64,000 nt of DNA. Origin: Spironucleus salmonicida. Lineage: Eukaryota; Fornicata; Diplomonadida; Hexamitidae. The position numbers were made by a program, and so were the translations under genes. Below, piece after piece: positions 25,040-36,854 of this stretch. Position 1 is the first letter of the stretch. Every line of letters starts with the position of its first letter. The stretch covers positions 1,542,001 through 1,606,000 of the forward strand of contig CM035319.1 of NCBI GenBank assembly GCA_000497125.2, given 5' to 3'. The notes beneath the pieces are model-generated. The model had not been told where the DNA came from. It was given only the letters and a program-made list of their open reading frames with translations, and made no database searches.

Positions 25040-26426
25040 AATAATCTAGTATTAATATTTTTATTTATTTATATATAATTTTATTTACTGAAATAATTAT
25101 TTTGCATCTTAATATAAGTTTTGTTTGTTGATTGCAATTATTAAAGCGACTTTTTAACATTTAATTTATACTTTTATTGAATGAGGAATTTTAATTTAAA
25201 AAATTATAAATCTAACCAATTAAAGTTTATTTCTTTATAAAATATAAATAACTAAACATATTAAGACGTACATTATTATTTACATATTATAAAAATTAAA
25301 TAAAATTTATATAGTATTTAATACACAAAAGAAAAACACAATAATCTATATATTAGAATCTTTTTATTAATATTAGAGAATATCAAGCAATTACAAGAAC
25401 CATCAAGTATAACTACCTATATATGATTTCTTTATTTCCATGTTTATTGATATTATAAATACATATATGAATAAGTTAAGTTTTATTTATTTTGTATTGT
25501 CTAACAATAAATGTTGTGACAGTTATATATTATACATAGATTATAGAAATATATCATGATATCATTTCAGAATATATTATATGTTTAACAACTAGCTGGC
25601 TACGATAAAATTTTTATATTTAATAATAATTACTAAATTATTGCATAAAAAGTATATTGTCATCTAACTATATTCATAAACATTATTTAATATTAGTATA
25701 TATAGATATTTTAGTTCAAAAGTTATAAAGCTGATATTAAAGGAAGGTTGAATCTATTAAATAACCAAACTATATTTACTGCTTTGAATTTATCTAATAA
25801 AATATAGAAATTTTATTCTTTAATGTTATGATAAAGTAGTAAGTATACTGCATAGGTCTAAAGTCTAACAGTGGAGTAACTAGTTAACGATATATAATAA
25901 TAGCCTAGAGCCAGTATTAATAAAAAACTTATTATATCAATTATTATAAGTAAATACTTTTTTAATTCTTATTCATACAATTAATTATAGTTATAATTTA
26001 GTAATAAGTGTACCGTATAATATAATGTGATTTTACGATTAAATTGAATAAAAATTGAATTAATCTTATTCATATGGAATTTGGTCCTATTATAATAAAC
26101 CATATTAATTTTATAGTTATAAATATGCTTTTAAAATTAAAAACAGTTTCTATATAGTTTTTATTCAAACTAGTTAGAATATCTTATATACAACTTTTTT
26201 TAATTAAGTTACTTAAATTTATATGATTATTATGTAAAGAATACTATAAATAAAAAGTATATATAAAAAAAATTAAATGATATTTATGTAACATTCATAA
26301 TTTATAATTATATCATATATTTAATAAAATGATTTCAAACTATACAAAATGTCAATAACTAATTTTGTACTAATAGGATAAATAATATTATACCCCAACC
26401 CAATCAAATATTTCACTCCACACATA
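25040..26426. other. Long AT-rich gene-poor region upstream of NADH oxidase
   Basis: At nearly 1.4 kb this is the longest gap of the window, about ten times the usual spacer, and consists of low-complexity A/T runs. A minus-strand frame at 25658-26103 (148 codons, one hydrophobic stretch) is open but shows no family motif and random-like composition. AATATTATAC at 26384-26393 lies about 43 bp before the NADH oxidase ATG and fits the local promoter element. No RNA gene could be supported. Confidence 0.4.
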
Positions 26427-27860
26427 ATGTCTGAACTCAGAGTTTGCATTGTTGGTTGTACCCATGCCGGTACTATTGCTGCTATCACTATCCGTGAAGC
26501 TAATCCTAAAGCTAAAATTACTATCATCGAAAGAAACGATAACATCTCTTACCTTTCTTGCGGTATTGCCCTTGGTGTACAAGGTGTAGCAACCTCAATG
26601 GAAGGCATGTTCTACAACTCAGTTGATAATATGAAAAAGTTAGGTTTTGATATTCACAGCAGTTCTAATGTTACTGATATTGATTTCACTGGTAAAACTG
26701 TTAATTTTGAACATTTATAGACTAAGTAAAAGCACACTGTTACTTATGATAAAATTGTTATTTCCTGTGGTTCTTGGCCTATTATCCCTCCTTTTGCTCG
26801 TAATTTCTTTGAAGAAGGTAATGACCAGAAAAAGGTTTTCTTATGCAAGAACTATGACCATGCAAAGAAACTAGTTGAGCTTGTTAAATCAAATGATAAA
26901 GGAGATAAGTCTATATCCATTATTGGTGGTGGTTATATCGGTATTGAGTTAGTTGAAGCTTTTGCCGAGAAAAAGTTCAAAGTCCATTTAGTTGAAGGTG
27001 GAAACCGTATTATGCAACGTTATTTCTGTGCTGATTACACATCATAAGCCGAAGATAACTTGAAGAAGAACGGTGTAGAACTCCATTTAGAAAAATTAGT
27101 TAAGTCTATTGATGATTCTGGTGACAAAGTAACTATTGATTTAGGTACCGAGAAGCTTACTACTGATTATGTAGTACTGTGTATTGGTTTCATGCCTAAT
27201 ACTAAGATGGTTATCGATTCTTCCAAGAAATCTGGTAAGGAATTAAGCACCCTTCCTAACGGTGCTATCATTGTAAATGAACATTGTGAAACATCTATTA
27301 CTGACGTTTATGCCGTTGGTGATGCTGCTACACACTTTAACAATGTGACCTAGTAACCTTCATATATTCCTCTAGCTACCACTGCTATACGTTTAGCTGT
27401 TGTTGCTGCTCTAAATATTTGTGGTACTCCCATTAAATTCCCTGGTACTTAAGGTACATCTGCCATCAAGATTTTTGGTAAGACGATGGTTTCTACTGGT
27501 GTGAACTAAGAGGCTGCTGAAGTATTATTGAAAGGTACTAGTGTTAAAGAAATATCTATCAATGATAAATGGAGACCTGAATTTATGCCTGATTCATCCA
27601 CTGAAATTCATATGAGACTCACTTATATTGAATCTTCAGGTGTAGTCATTGGTGCTCAGATAGTAAGTGACATAGTTGAAGTAGCTCAGATGATAAACAC
27701 AGTTTCCTTAGCCATTGCCAATAAGATGACTGTTTCTGACCTCATGCTTTGCGATTTCTTCTTCAACCCATGGTTTGGTAAGCCCGTTCACATTATTAAC
27801 TTAGCTGCTATCGCCACTACCTTTACTCCTCCTTATGAAGAATATAAGGAATAGAAGTGA
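26427..27860 (+). CDS. NADH oxidase (CoA-disulfide reductase family), bacterial type
   Basis: A 477-residue FAD flavoprotein that oxidises NADH with O2, likely to water, protecting anaerobic metabolism. FAD motif VCIVGCTHAGTIAA at the N-terminus, redox Cys44 in YLSCGIAL, NADH motif GGGYIGIELVEAF (about 168), second FAD motif DVYAVGDAATHF (about 292), and a dimerisation domain to the C-terminus. Length and motifs match bacterial Nox, and anaerobic protists carry similar enzymes that are usually explained by lateral transfer. It uses the local code (TAA/TAG as Gln) but with more C-ending codons and CAA/CAG than neighbours, suggesting high expression. The stop reads AAGTGAAC, an exact AGTRAAY match. 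Confidence 0.95.
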
Positions 27861-27870
27861 ACAACTTTTA

Positions 27871-29223
27871 TCACATCAGCTAATCCTAATCAACAATTTC
27901 ATATATCATTTTTTCATTATTTTCTATAAACCCTGTTAAATTAGGTGTGTTTCTTACATCCGACATTCGAATCCCCTAATTTAACATCTATGTCCATAAT
28001 TTTTTTCTCCCTTAATCTAATTATTCAACATTCAAACTAGGATCCTCCGCTAGCCTCCAAAATTTTATGTCCTATTCATTAATTTCTTTGAAACTAATAT
28101 TTTTCACATCCTCAGATATTTGATTCTTACATATTATCTTTTAAATATTACAATATTATACTATTATATCTTCAAAAGATAAAATTCTTCCTATCGAAAA
28201 CTCCATTTCCGAAACACATTAATTGGCATCAATTTCACGTATTTACTCTTCAAACATATTAATAACTACGCTAACATTATCAGTTGATCCAGCTTTTATA
28301 GCAAACTAGCATAATAAGCTTGCAATTATTTACGCTGCATTTTCTCGTTTCATTTTTTCCTAATTCACACCTAGAGGCAAAAGAAGCGATTTTGCGTAGT
28401 TTGAAGTGGAAAAAAGTAAACAAATAAGCACATACACAATTTATATAACCTCTTGAGATGTAAAAACGTCCCATAGCCCATCACAGCCAATTACGATGAA
28501 ATGATCATTTTTTGAAATTTTGATTTAAGAAATCTCTGGATAACACGAAACGAGCTAACTTGAGCATCCTAGTGACTCCAAGTATTCTAAGTTCTTAAAG
28601 TTTATATCCCCAATTCCACGGGAAACGGATAATCCTCCAGGGTATATACGTTTCGGGCCCTATTACAAAATTACATTCTCAGAGATTGTCGAGAACGGCT
28701 GAACAACTCCACCAGCTGCATAAATACGAGCAATTTCCAGTTCTGGTTTAAAGTCATTTGAGAGGTTAATTTCAGTACCATTCCGAGCCAAAACTGCCCG
28801 AGAATCACCTATATTCCATGTCTTAATTTGGTTCTTATGTAATTTCACAACACATGCGGTTGTACCATCCACTAAACCACGTATTCCAGCATCTGCAAGG
28901 AAACGTGTATCGATGCGAATAGGCCAATAATCGTCTGTCAGTTCTTATAGGATGTTACGCTTGCAGAACTTTGAGGCAGCGCTGCCTGCATGACCATCGA
29001 ATACTCCAGAAACAAGTGAGTTTTGGGATTTCTATGTGATGTGAGCATCTTCGTTCGTGGGGCGTAGGCCTTGAAGCGAAAATGCTCCAAATGTTGTAAG
29101 AGTTGGAATTTGTACAGTTTCTGAATGCTTTAAATGAGGACGCCTTAAGAGGAAAGAAAATAAGATGAAAGAGATAGGTGGAAGACTAAGCAAAAACAGA
29201 ATATAGGTAACAATTTCTTTCAT
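27871..29223 (-). CDS. Membrane-anchored PP2C-type protein phosphatase
   Basis: A 450-residue metal-dependent Ser/Thr phosphatase. Residues 6-27 form a membrane anchor (YILFLLSLPPISFILFSFLL) ahead of the catalytic domain. Metal and fold motifs in order: RPTNEDAH, VFDGHAG (about 75), GTTACVV, IGDSRAVLARNG, GGLSVSRGIGD, GCDGLWDVFTSQE (about 250) and AGSTDNVSVV (about 312), so all metal Asp residues are present. The segment before GTTACVV is shortened. The last 130 residues are an extra helical tail. A start at 29295 would overlap the upstream gene and is less likely. It converges on NADH oxidase with 10 bp between stops. Confidence 0.93.
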
Positions 29224-29260
29224 TTTCGAAAAACGATAACAATATATAATATAATATTTT

Positions 29261-30064
29261 TCACTTTTTCTTGGGGTTTTATTTGATAATCTCATTTAAA
29301 ACAGCTTGTTAAACAAGTGATAATTTTTCTGCTACCAAAGTATCTATTTTTTATTATTCTACTCGCTTTTCCAAATCAGTACGGACTAATTCGCTGAGAT
29401 CTAAGCTTAAATATTCTTAGGATTGCATATTATACATCTCGAGTTTAGCTCTCTCTTAATCTTACAGTTTCTTCTCTTTACAATTAAGAATCTCAACTTG
29501 CATTAGCCCACCAAATTTTTCTTCTATACACATTTTTCTATAATCATAACTAATTTATTCTTAGTAGACTAAATCCTTCTCTCCTTAAATCCTACATCTT
29601 TCTTCCGCTTATTTTTCATAAAATTCAACAAATTTAGCTGTTTATAAAGATGGAATGGATATAGCTGGCGTAAACACTTCTGACACTTAAACATGACTAA
29701 TTTGTGGAATAAATTATAAAAGCTAAGTAAAGAAAATACTATTTTACTCTACAAAAAGCATAAATTGGTTCAGCTAGTTTGCAATAAAATTAGCGAAGTT
29801 AATAAATTTTGTTTGGAATTCATTAAGAATAGATTATTTCCATTGAAAAAGTATTTATAAAATTGTAACCGGCGTAAGTGATTATCTCGATAGTTTGTTA
29901 ATTGGGAGAAGTAGAAAATCTGCAGCAATAATAATTTACTATGACTCTTCGTTAAAATTAGGGTCTAAAAATTTACAAAGTGATAATTATGTCAGATTTT
30001 TTGCCAATAATATTGTGGGATTGAAATTTTCAATATAAAATAGTGGCGGAATATTATATTGCAT
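29261..30064 (-). CDS. Hypothetical coiled-coil protein
   Basis: A 267-residue protein. The N-terminal half is helical with an IPIxLxR-like stretch (DFLLLPINKLSRQSLTPV). The C-terminal 110 residues are charged coiled coil (VEFYEKQAEERCRIQGEK, then DLEKRVEQQKIDTLVAEK) ending NPKKK. The stop is AAGTGAAA. Unrecognised. It starts 49 bp from a divergent gene. Confidence 0.65.
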
Positions 30065-30113
30065 TTTTGATTATAGTTTATATTCATATTATATTTATAT
30101 ATTATATTTTAAA

Positions 30114-30653
30114 ATGAATAATATTAGAAAATTACTAGCACATTAGTCATAGCTTAATAGAATGAGTAAAGCAGTGTTGAAATAACCATTATAAATATTA
30201 GAATTATCTAATTCTAATATTGAAAGTTTTTAATGTCCGAATTAAAGCTTAGATAGTCAAAAAGAAATTTAATTTATTGAAGGTTAGATTTAGGATATAC
30301 CTGAATTTACAGGCAAAGAAAGAAAAGAATTTAGAATTTAATAAGAATTTGTTGCAAAAGCAGTATGGGTAGAGAATAAGCTAAGAATACAGAATGGTTT
30401 AATAAAAATAATGATATAAGAAGTTACAGACATGGAAGAATATGTGGATAGCTAAGTATATATGGGCATAAAGAGAATTTCTAGGTTCTAAGAAACACTA
30501 AGAAAATTGGCATATGAAGTTTAACAGAAATTAGCAAAAATAGCACCTAAGAAAAAAATAGACGTATAAGCAATAATTAAATAAATGGATTAAGGGATAT
30601 ATATTTAATACCAAATTCCACCTCCCAAAAAGCTAATCGTTCTGGATTTTTGA
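30114..30653 (+). CDS. Hypothetical basic helical protein
   Basis: A 179-residue basic protein, helical in the middle (GKERKEFRIQQEFVAKAVW; ISRFQETLRKLAYEVQQKL), with a Lys-rich patch PKKKIDVQ. Not recognised. ATATTATATTT elements lie within the 49-bp divergent gap before it. Confidence 0.6.
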
Positions 30654-30709
30654 TTTGTCAATATTAGTATTTATATATTACAGTATATCATGATTGTAAA
30701 GTTATTAAA

Positions 30710-31987
30710 ATGAATTAGTCTTTTTATTTTGATGAGAAAAGATTTATTGCGTATAAATAGGATGTCAAGTAAAAGTTATAAAGTTATGAATAATTCTAGT
30801 CTCTTGTATATAAAGAGCAGTCAATTAACCTCGAGTTTATTCTTTAACTAATTCAAAATAGAGATTTTGAAAGATTTAATGAATATATCTATTATTAATT
30901 GCTGTAGAATCTAAATAAAGTAAGTTCAACCCTGTCATTTTATTTATCGCTGTCCAGGGATTATATTTGGAATTCTTTAGGATTTTTTGATTATGATCGA
31001 ATTTTATTTTGCTAATAGTTGGTTTCCAATTATAGAATAAATAAATTGGAGATATAGTATAGTTAGAAGTTTGGTAATGGAATATTTGCTACTGAGGATA
31101 TTAAGGAAAATGAGGTTATCATATTTGAAAATCCTATTGCTTACGCCTAAAGCATACCAGACTTAATGTTAAATTTATACCAAGCTTAGTTCAAACTTTC
31201 ATAATATTAAGAATATAGTGCTTCGTTACTTTTCCCATAACGATTGGAGTCTTCGTTATAGCTATAAGATTTTTTAGGGGTTTATGCAACTTTATTTCAT
31301 CCATATAATTCATTAGCTAATAGCTAACAAAACTAATTTAATGCAGTATATCCTACATTTTCATTGCTTAATCATTCGTGTGTTCCTAATACTATTTCTT
31401 GTTTCATTAATAGTTAAATTAGATTATCTGCATCAAAAATGATTTAAAAAGGCGAATAAATATTTACTACATACTATTCTGATATGTAAATACCTTATAG
31501 CGATAGGTAAATAGCGTTGCAGAAATATGGATTTAGATGCTAGTGTGAATGGTGCGAATAAATTAAAAATATAGATACTAAGAAAGTAACAATAGAACAA
31601 ATATAACAACAAAACATGAGTTATTGCAGCAATTTTTCGATCATAATATCATCTTATATGTAAGAATATATTTCATAGAAGAATTTTTAAAAAGCTTTAT
31701 ATTATTTTGAAGTATTCTTTTTATAAAATCTCAAGTATACTTTAGACTAGGCGATATAAAATTCTTTTATATTTAGTGGGTATAAATAGTAAATCTAGCT
31801 TCAAGATTATGATAATTTTATGTATGCACTTAATATTCTTAAAGCAATGAATACTAAATTTAATTGGAAAAATTATTAATAAAAATGGATAATATATATT
31901 AAAAGGGTATCAATTATCCAATTTAATTTAGTTTAAATTGCAGAAATAATGTTATGCGATCTTATTAGAGAATTATAAATAGAGTGA
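30710..31987 (+). CDS. SET-domain protein (SMYD-like, without MYND finger)
   Basis: A 425-residue putative protein lysine methyltransferase. SET N-part GNGIFATEDIKENEVIIFE (about 121), SET core LLNHSCVPNT (about 219, the NHxxxPN S-adenosylmethionine block) and GEQIFTTYY, and post-SET CQCEWC (about 276, CxCxxC zinc ligands). A TPR-like helical C-terminus follows, as in SMYD proteins. The MYND Cys cluster that normally interrupts SMYD SET domains is missing; about 80 helical residues replace it. The stop is GAGTGA. Confidence 0.88.
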
Positions 31988-31997
31988 CTTTAAAAAA

Positions 31998-32714
31998 TCA
32001 ATAAATTCCATTCTATTTTAATATCTTTCGTTCAATTTCACCCATTAAGGTTATCTTTTATTATATGACTTGCTTTGTTTCAGAGTATCCAGCAGATTCT
32101 ACTATATCAAAAGCATTTAAAACATGTTAATCGACCTGCATTATCTAAGTAGATGAATTGTACTGCAAAAGTTTTAAAACTAAGAACATATAAAATGGAT
32201 TTTATGCCTAATAAATGTCAGTATAGTCCTTATCTATAATTTGAAGTTCCTTAGTTCCTTAATTATTTTTAAGATCAATGATTTAATTTTTCAATATAGA
32301 ATTCTACTTATTAAGCGATATAAGTTGCTACTAATAATATAAAATATCATTTTGCAATACTAACGGATCCGGAACAGCGTCATTCTTCATATCTAGATCC
32401 ATAATTTTTTATGCCATAATATCACGGTCATATTTAAGCTAAGAATTTTCTAACAGTAACTGTTGAATTTGTATATGATTACCACTTGTAATAAATGATT
32501 AATTTAATTTGGATACACTGAGTTAAACTTGCGCATTTGCATCTACTTCTGCTTTAAGATCTTTATATGCATGTATAACAGTCTCTAACATGCTAATGGA
32601 TATTTTTAGTAATTACTCAATATCAGTCGACTTATTATAGATATGTTCCTCAATAAATTTTTATGTTGTCAGTAAGTTTAGCTCTAAATCTTGTATGCAA
32701 TATGATTATTACAT
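31998..32714 (-). CDS. Hypothetical coiled-coil protein
   Basis: A 238-residue protein with heptad-like helices (IQQLLLENSQLKYDRDIMA; QQQLISLNKQNSILKNQI) in residues 80-150 and a helical tail. The plus strand also has long open stretches here, but those contain in-frame TGA, while this frame runs cleanly from ATG to TGA and stops 10 bp from the SET gene. Probably a structural or tethering coiled coil. Confidence 0.65.
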
Positions 32715-32766
32715 TTAATATATCTAGACTATTGAGTATATTAATATAATATTAGGATATCATTTT

Positions 32767-34062
32767 TCATTCATCTTGAATCATCTATATGTTTAAATTT
32801 CCTTTCTTTCTTAGCAAAAACGGACTTGGCTCGGTGCAGACGCCTGGTATTTAACTTTTACCAGCTAAAATATCCATTATCATATCTATATCTACAAATT
32901 CGTCATATGATTTAACAACTGAATCGAACACCTTCCGATCATTAGGTAACGATTTATCCTTACGTATTTTCAAGCTCTCCCATGCACCTTTTCGCTTAGT
33001 TTCTTATAAAACTCTTAAACCATGCTCCTTTTTTAACAAAATATAGTCAGTAACCTCTTTTTAACTGTTCCAGAAAACCTCCAAAATTACTGGTTTTGAC
33101 AATTTCATTAGCTTAGCGAACTTATCTTGGGCGAGGTACTAAATACCTCCTAACTCTACAGTTTCTGGCTCAATGATACCGCGACTCGCTGTGTAGAATT
33201 TTGCTTTGAAAATCATTGTTTTAGTATCACCCACGATAGCTGTTTCCTATTCCAATTAGACTAGCAGATCCACACTATTCTAATTCAAGGGCTTCCATTT
33301 CTAAATATCATGCGTGGTTCCAACCTGATATCCTGCCCGTACTTTGGTGAAAATAAGACCATCAGAGTGATGTAGGAGTCCCTTTTTTTGCTCCAAAACT
33401 TGGGAGATTTGAGTTTTATCTGTAAAAAATTTGGAGCAAATCTTCAAATTTGTGGGGTCTGGGACACATATCTTAGATAGTGACGCACTGGCCTCGAGAC
33501 GCTCATATAGCGGTTTGGACATCACAGAAACGGAATTAAAAAGGCAGTCAAAAAGGTACAAATGGAGTGATTCAGTTTCACCCTTTTCTGCAACTAGCTC
33601 ACCGTCATATAATCCATTAAAATGAGAAAAGCAAGTAGGTGAATAGGCATCTTGCAGGTTTGTGAGTAGCGCAATTTAGGTTAGGTCAAAATCGCAGGAG
33701 AAACGCTTAAAGGTGTACTCCCTGTCAATAAAGTAGGCAAAGTAGGTTATAATGGTAGGTTTTAACGTTTTAAGGTGCCGCTTCACAGCATCGAATGCAG
33801 GCTAGGGAATTGTCATATCAGCAAAATGTACGAAGAAAAGGTATCGTGTTCCGTCAGTTTTTTCACAGACTGCAAAATCATTCTGCAAGATTAGCGATAA
33901 ACCGATCTTTGGCTCTAGAGAAACTGGTTGAGCTCCTGGAAAGCGGTACCCGTTAGATGTATCTAAATGTAATAATGATGCTATTTCATCTTTTAGTGCG
34001 GTTGCCTCGCCTTCTTACAATGTGGGTAATGAGTTTAAGAACTTAGCAGTTAATTGATCCAT
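32767..34062 (-). CDS. mRNA capping enzyme, guanylyltransferase
   Basis: A 431-residue nuclear enzyme that adds GMP from GTP to the 5' end of nascent mRNA. Nucleotidyltransferase motifs: I CEKTDGTR with the GMP-accepting Lys68, III/IIIa YDGELV and LYLFDCL, IV SDGLIFT, V QKWKPL, and an OB-fold domain carrying a motif-VI-like WESLKIRKDK. The whole protein is the guanylyltransferase, with no N-terminal RNA triphosphatase domain, so triphosphatase must be separate as in yeast and other protists. A moderately GC-rich centre. Shares a 57-bp divergent gap with the next gene. Confidence 0.93.
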
Positions 34063-34119
34063 TTTAATAATAGATTTTAATATTATATAATAAACACAAA
34101 TAATTTCGCTCCAAACGAA
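34063..34119. promoter_or_regulatory. Divergent promoter with palindromic AT element
   Basis: TAATATTATATAATA at 34078-34092 is nearly palindromic and sits 16 bp from one ATG and about 28 bp from the other, so it could serve both the capping enzyme and the large unknown gene. Confidence 0.5.
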
Positions 34120-36834
34120 ATGATTAATCCTAGGATACTGTTAGAAAGGCAGGTTATGCAGCAGAGATATAAGTAATTTATGCATAAAAATGCTGGAATT
34201 TAAATTGAAGATCCATAGTATTAATTTTAATCTGCAAAGAAACTATTTACTATGAAAAACGGCCTCTAATATGTACCAGCTTTTTACGATTTAGATAATA
34301 TCAGTTTACCTATTGTTACACCTTAAATTGATAAAAATTCTGTACTCAATGCCCAAATACTAAGCTTAAAGATAGAGAAAGATTTACCTATTAAGAATAT
34401 AATAAGTAATTATTAATTTGCATCTGTGCAAATTATTACCATGCAACAAAAGCAAAAAAAGGCGTTTGCATAGCTGAAAGGATAACCACATAAGTAAGAA
34501 AGAGATGCAAGTTACCACCAACTTGAATACGAAATTGTGAAAGCAGAGACGTCTGATTTTGATATTGTTGACAACTAAAAAATAGGATAGTTTAAAATGG
34601 TTGACGGAAGAATTCTAGAGTCAACTAAATTTGATTGTCAAAAGCTTTGGTACAAGGCTGGAACTAGCAAAGTTGAAGCAATAATGTTCGGGATTCCTTA
34701 CGAGGAAATGACAAGCAAAACCCATACTGAAAATTAGTTAGAAGTTTAGTCAGATTAAAATTTAGATGTATTCAACTAACATGTTAAAAAGTAGTATAAA
34801 AATAGTTTGCAAAGTGTAGTTTATGAGGAACCGATAGTTATAAGCAATGTTGCACACCCATCGGACATTACATCACAGAAGTTTATTAAGGATTTATTGA
34901 CTAGATAATAGAAACTAAGTGCTGCACCTGTAGTTAAATCTACACCAAAGTTACCTAAGGAAAAACCTTATTAAGAAAATTACGAGAAAAAGATGATAAT
35001 AGGTAGAAAATATGGGCCAGTTAATTTGCCTTAAATTTTAGAAGGTTTTTAAAAGAATTCATAGTCTCATGTTTTAGATACTGCGTTATTTTATGTGCCT
35101 ACTTTATGCCATGCATTGGTAGCTATAATTTCATGTTAATAATGTTAAGTAAAACTTAGGGAAGAAGATATATTTCTTTCAACCTTGGCTGCTGAGCACA
35201 TAACATTAGGAAGATAAGCTATATTAATTAGGGATATATGTATATTAATTAGGGATAAATATCCAAAAATTATTGAAAAGTTTATACCAAAGCCATTAAA
35301 ATGTTTCGAGACTATTATTACAGCATTACTATTTATGGTATCACCTGATGATTCATTAGTTGAGTCTGTTGTTTAAATTCACGATGAAGTGTAATATATG
35401 ACAAGATCGTCAGTTTATGATTTGAAGAGCGGACTGGTAGAATAACTTACACATTAAGATAAGTTAAAATCTCCACCATCACAAGGATAAACGCTTCAAC
35501 TCAATATCGGCCCAACTGCAATTATGACGGAGGATGAAAGGTATTTACTTGAAGGTGATAAAGGACAAGCATTCCGTAGATAATTTTACACACTTTCAAG
35601 GAAACAGGAACCTGCATAAAAATCTACAAAGTAAGATTTTTCTATTAAAACTGCAGAACCAATACTCAGAGAAGTGAATAAGTATACTTCCCAAGCATCA
35701 TAGTTAGTAAACCAAACAATAATTACATAAATTAGTTAAGGCTCTTCTATCATATAGGCTTTAGAATCTAATTGCTAGGTATATGGTAATCAAAATAACT
35801 TCTCGATAATTTATGAGAATTAATCAGTAAAAACTGTTGATACAATCAAACTTACCCATTAAGAGTTATAATAAATTGATACAAGAATGCTATTTTTATC
35901 AGAAGAAGACAAGTTGAAAGTATCTTAAATACCTGAAAAGAAGCAAAAAGAGCTGAATTCTGACTCAGATTCTGATGTTCTTGCAGATGATTTACCGTAA
36001 GTACCTCCTCCCTCTCGCGCAATTATAGCGTTATCTTCACCTCTGTTAGGTGAATTCATGCTCTGCCAAAAAACTCCGGTAAATTCCTATTTCGGTGCCG
36101 ATTTGGATGACTTGAATAGAATTGCATTCCTAGTTGAAAGATAGCTAGAAATTGATGTCTAGGAAATGCATTCAGGTGCATAGCTTTTTAAGAATGGCGA
36201 ATTTGACAAAATTTACCAGAATGATTTAACTAAAGTACGTATGGAAACTCTTCTCAAATCGAAGCAAAAAGTAGCACTGTCCCTCGATTCTACAGGTCAA
36301 CGATATGACGATCTAGATAGATTACATTTTCGGGCCCAAGAGCGTTTACGTTACTTTCTTCTCCCTCATGTAACGTTCCCATATGTTGTAAAAGGACGCA
36401 AATCTCTGTCTCTGAAATAGAAACTCGCCGAGTAGAAACCATAATCATACAAGAACCTTGCACCCAACAAGCAGATTGCGTAGCATTTAAGTAAAATCGC
36501 TGCCGTCCAAGACGCTGCGGCACGTTTACCAGGAAGATTTGGGACCCGTGAAGATATAATGGATAGGTGTTGTGATGGCTAATTTTATAGTCAGCGTGAT
36601 TCTAGGCTCTAGAACAAAGTAAGCTGTGCTCTTGATAGGCTGAGATTGCATTTCGTGGACGAGGGGAAGAAAATGCGGTTGGCAATGTACAATGCAAGCG
36701 AGAAGATCTGGATGTTAGCACCTGGGCGGCTGTAGGTAGTTATGGGCGATATTGAACAGGAGGAGTGGCCTAGCGACCTGTACGAAATGTACTGCAAGGG
36801 CACCAGGACTATGCGCATGATGAACAGGTAGTGA
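34120..36834 (+). CDS. Large hypothetical protein, 904 residues
   Basis: Unrecognised. The N-terminal 230 residues are Gln/Lys-rich and polar. Residues 300-440 are a helical block (VPTLCHALVAIISCQQCQ; ECFETI-like and LLFMVSPDDSL) with a small tandem repeat LIRDICILIRD encoded by an 18-bp duplication near 35225. Residues 450-640 are low-complexity, and 640-904 are more ordered and Arg-rich (RFGTREDIMDRC; RLRLHFVDEGKKMRLAMYN), ending with a possible winged-helix-like region. Gln is mostly TAA/TAG early but shifts to CAA/CAG near the GC-richer 3' end. Ends TAGTGA, where TAG is Gln. Confidence 0.7.
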
Positions 36835-36854
36835 TACATTTAAATCGTAAATAT

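Noticed and set aside
27932-27990. Inverted repeat TTAAATTAGG / CCTAATTTAA with a TTCGAATCC loop, resembling a tRNA T-arm or terminator
   Set aside because: It sits within the coding frame of the PP2C gene and no cloverleaf can be drawn.
31990-32520. Plus-strand frame with LTDPEQRHSSYLDPQFF after the SET gene
   Set aside because: Broken by TGA; the minus-strand coiled-coil gene is continuous from ATG to TGA over the same bases.
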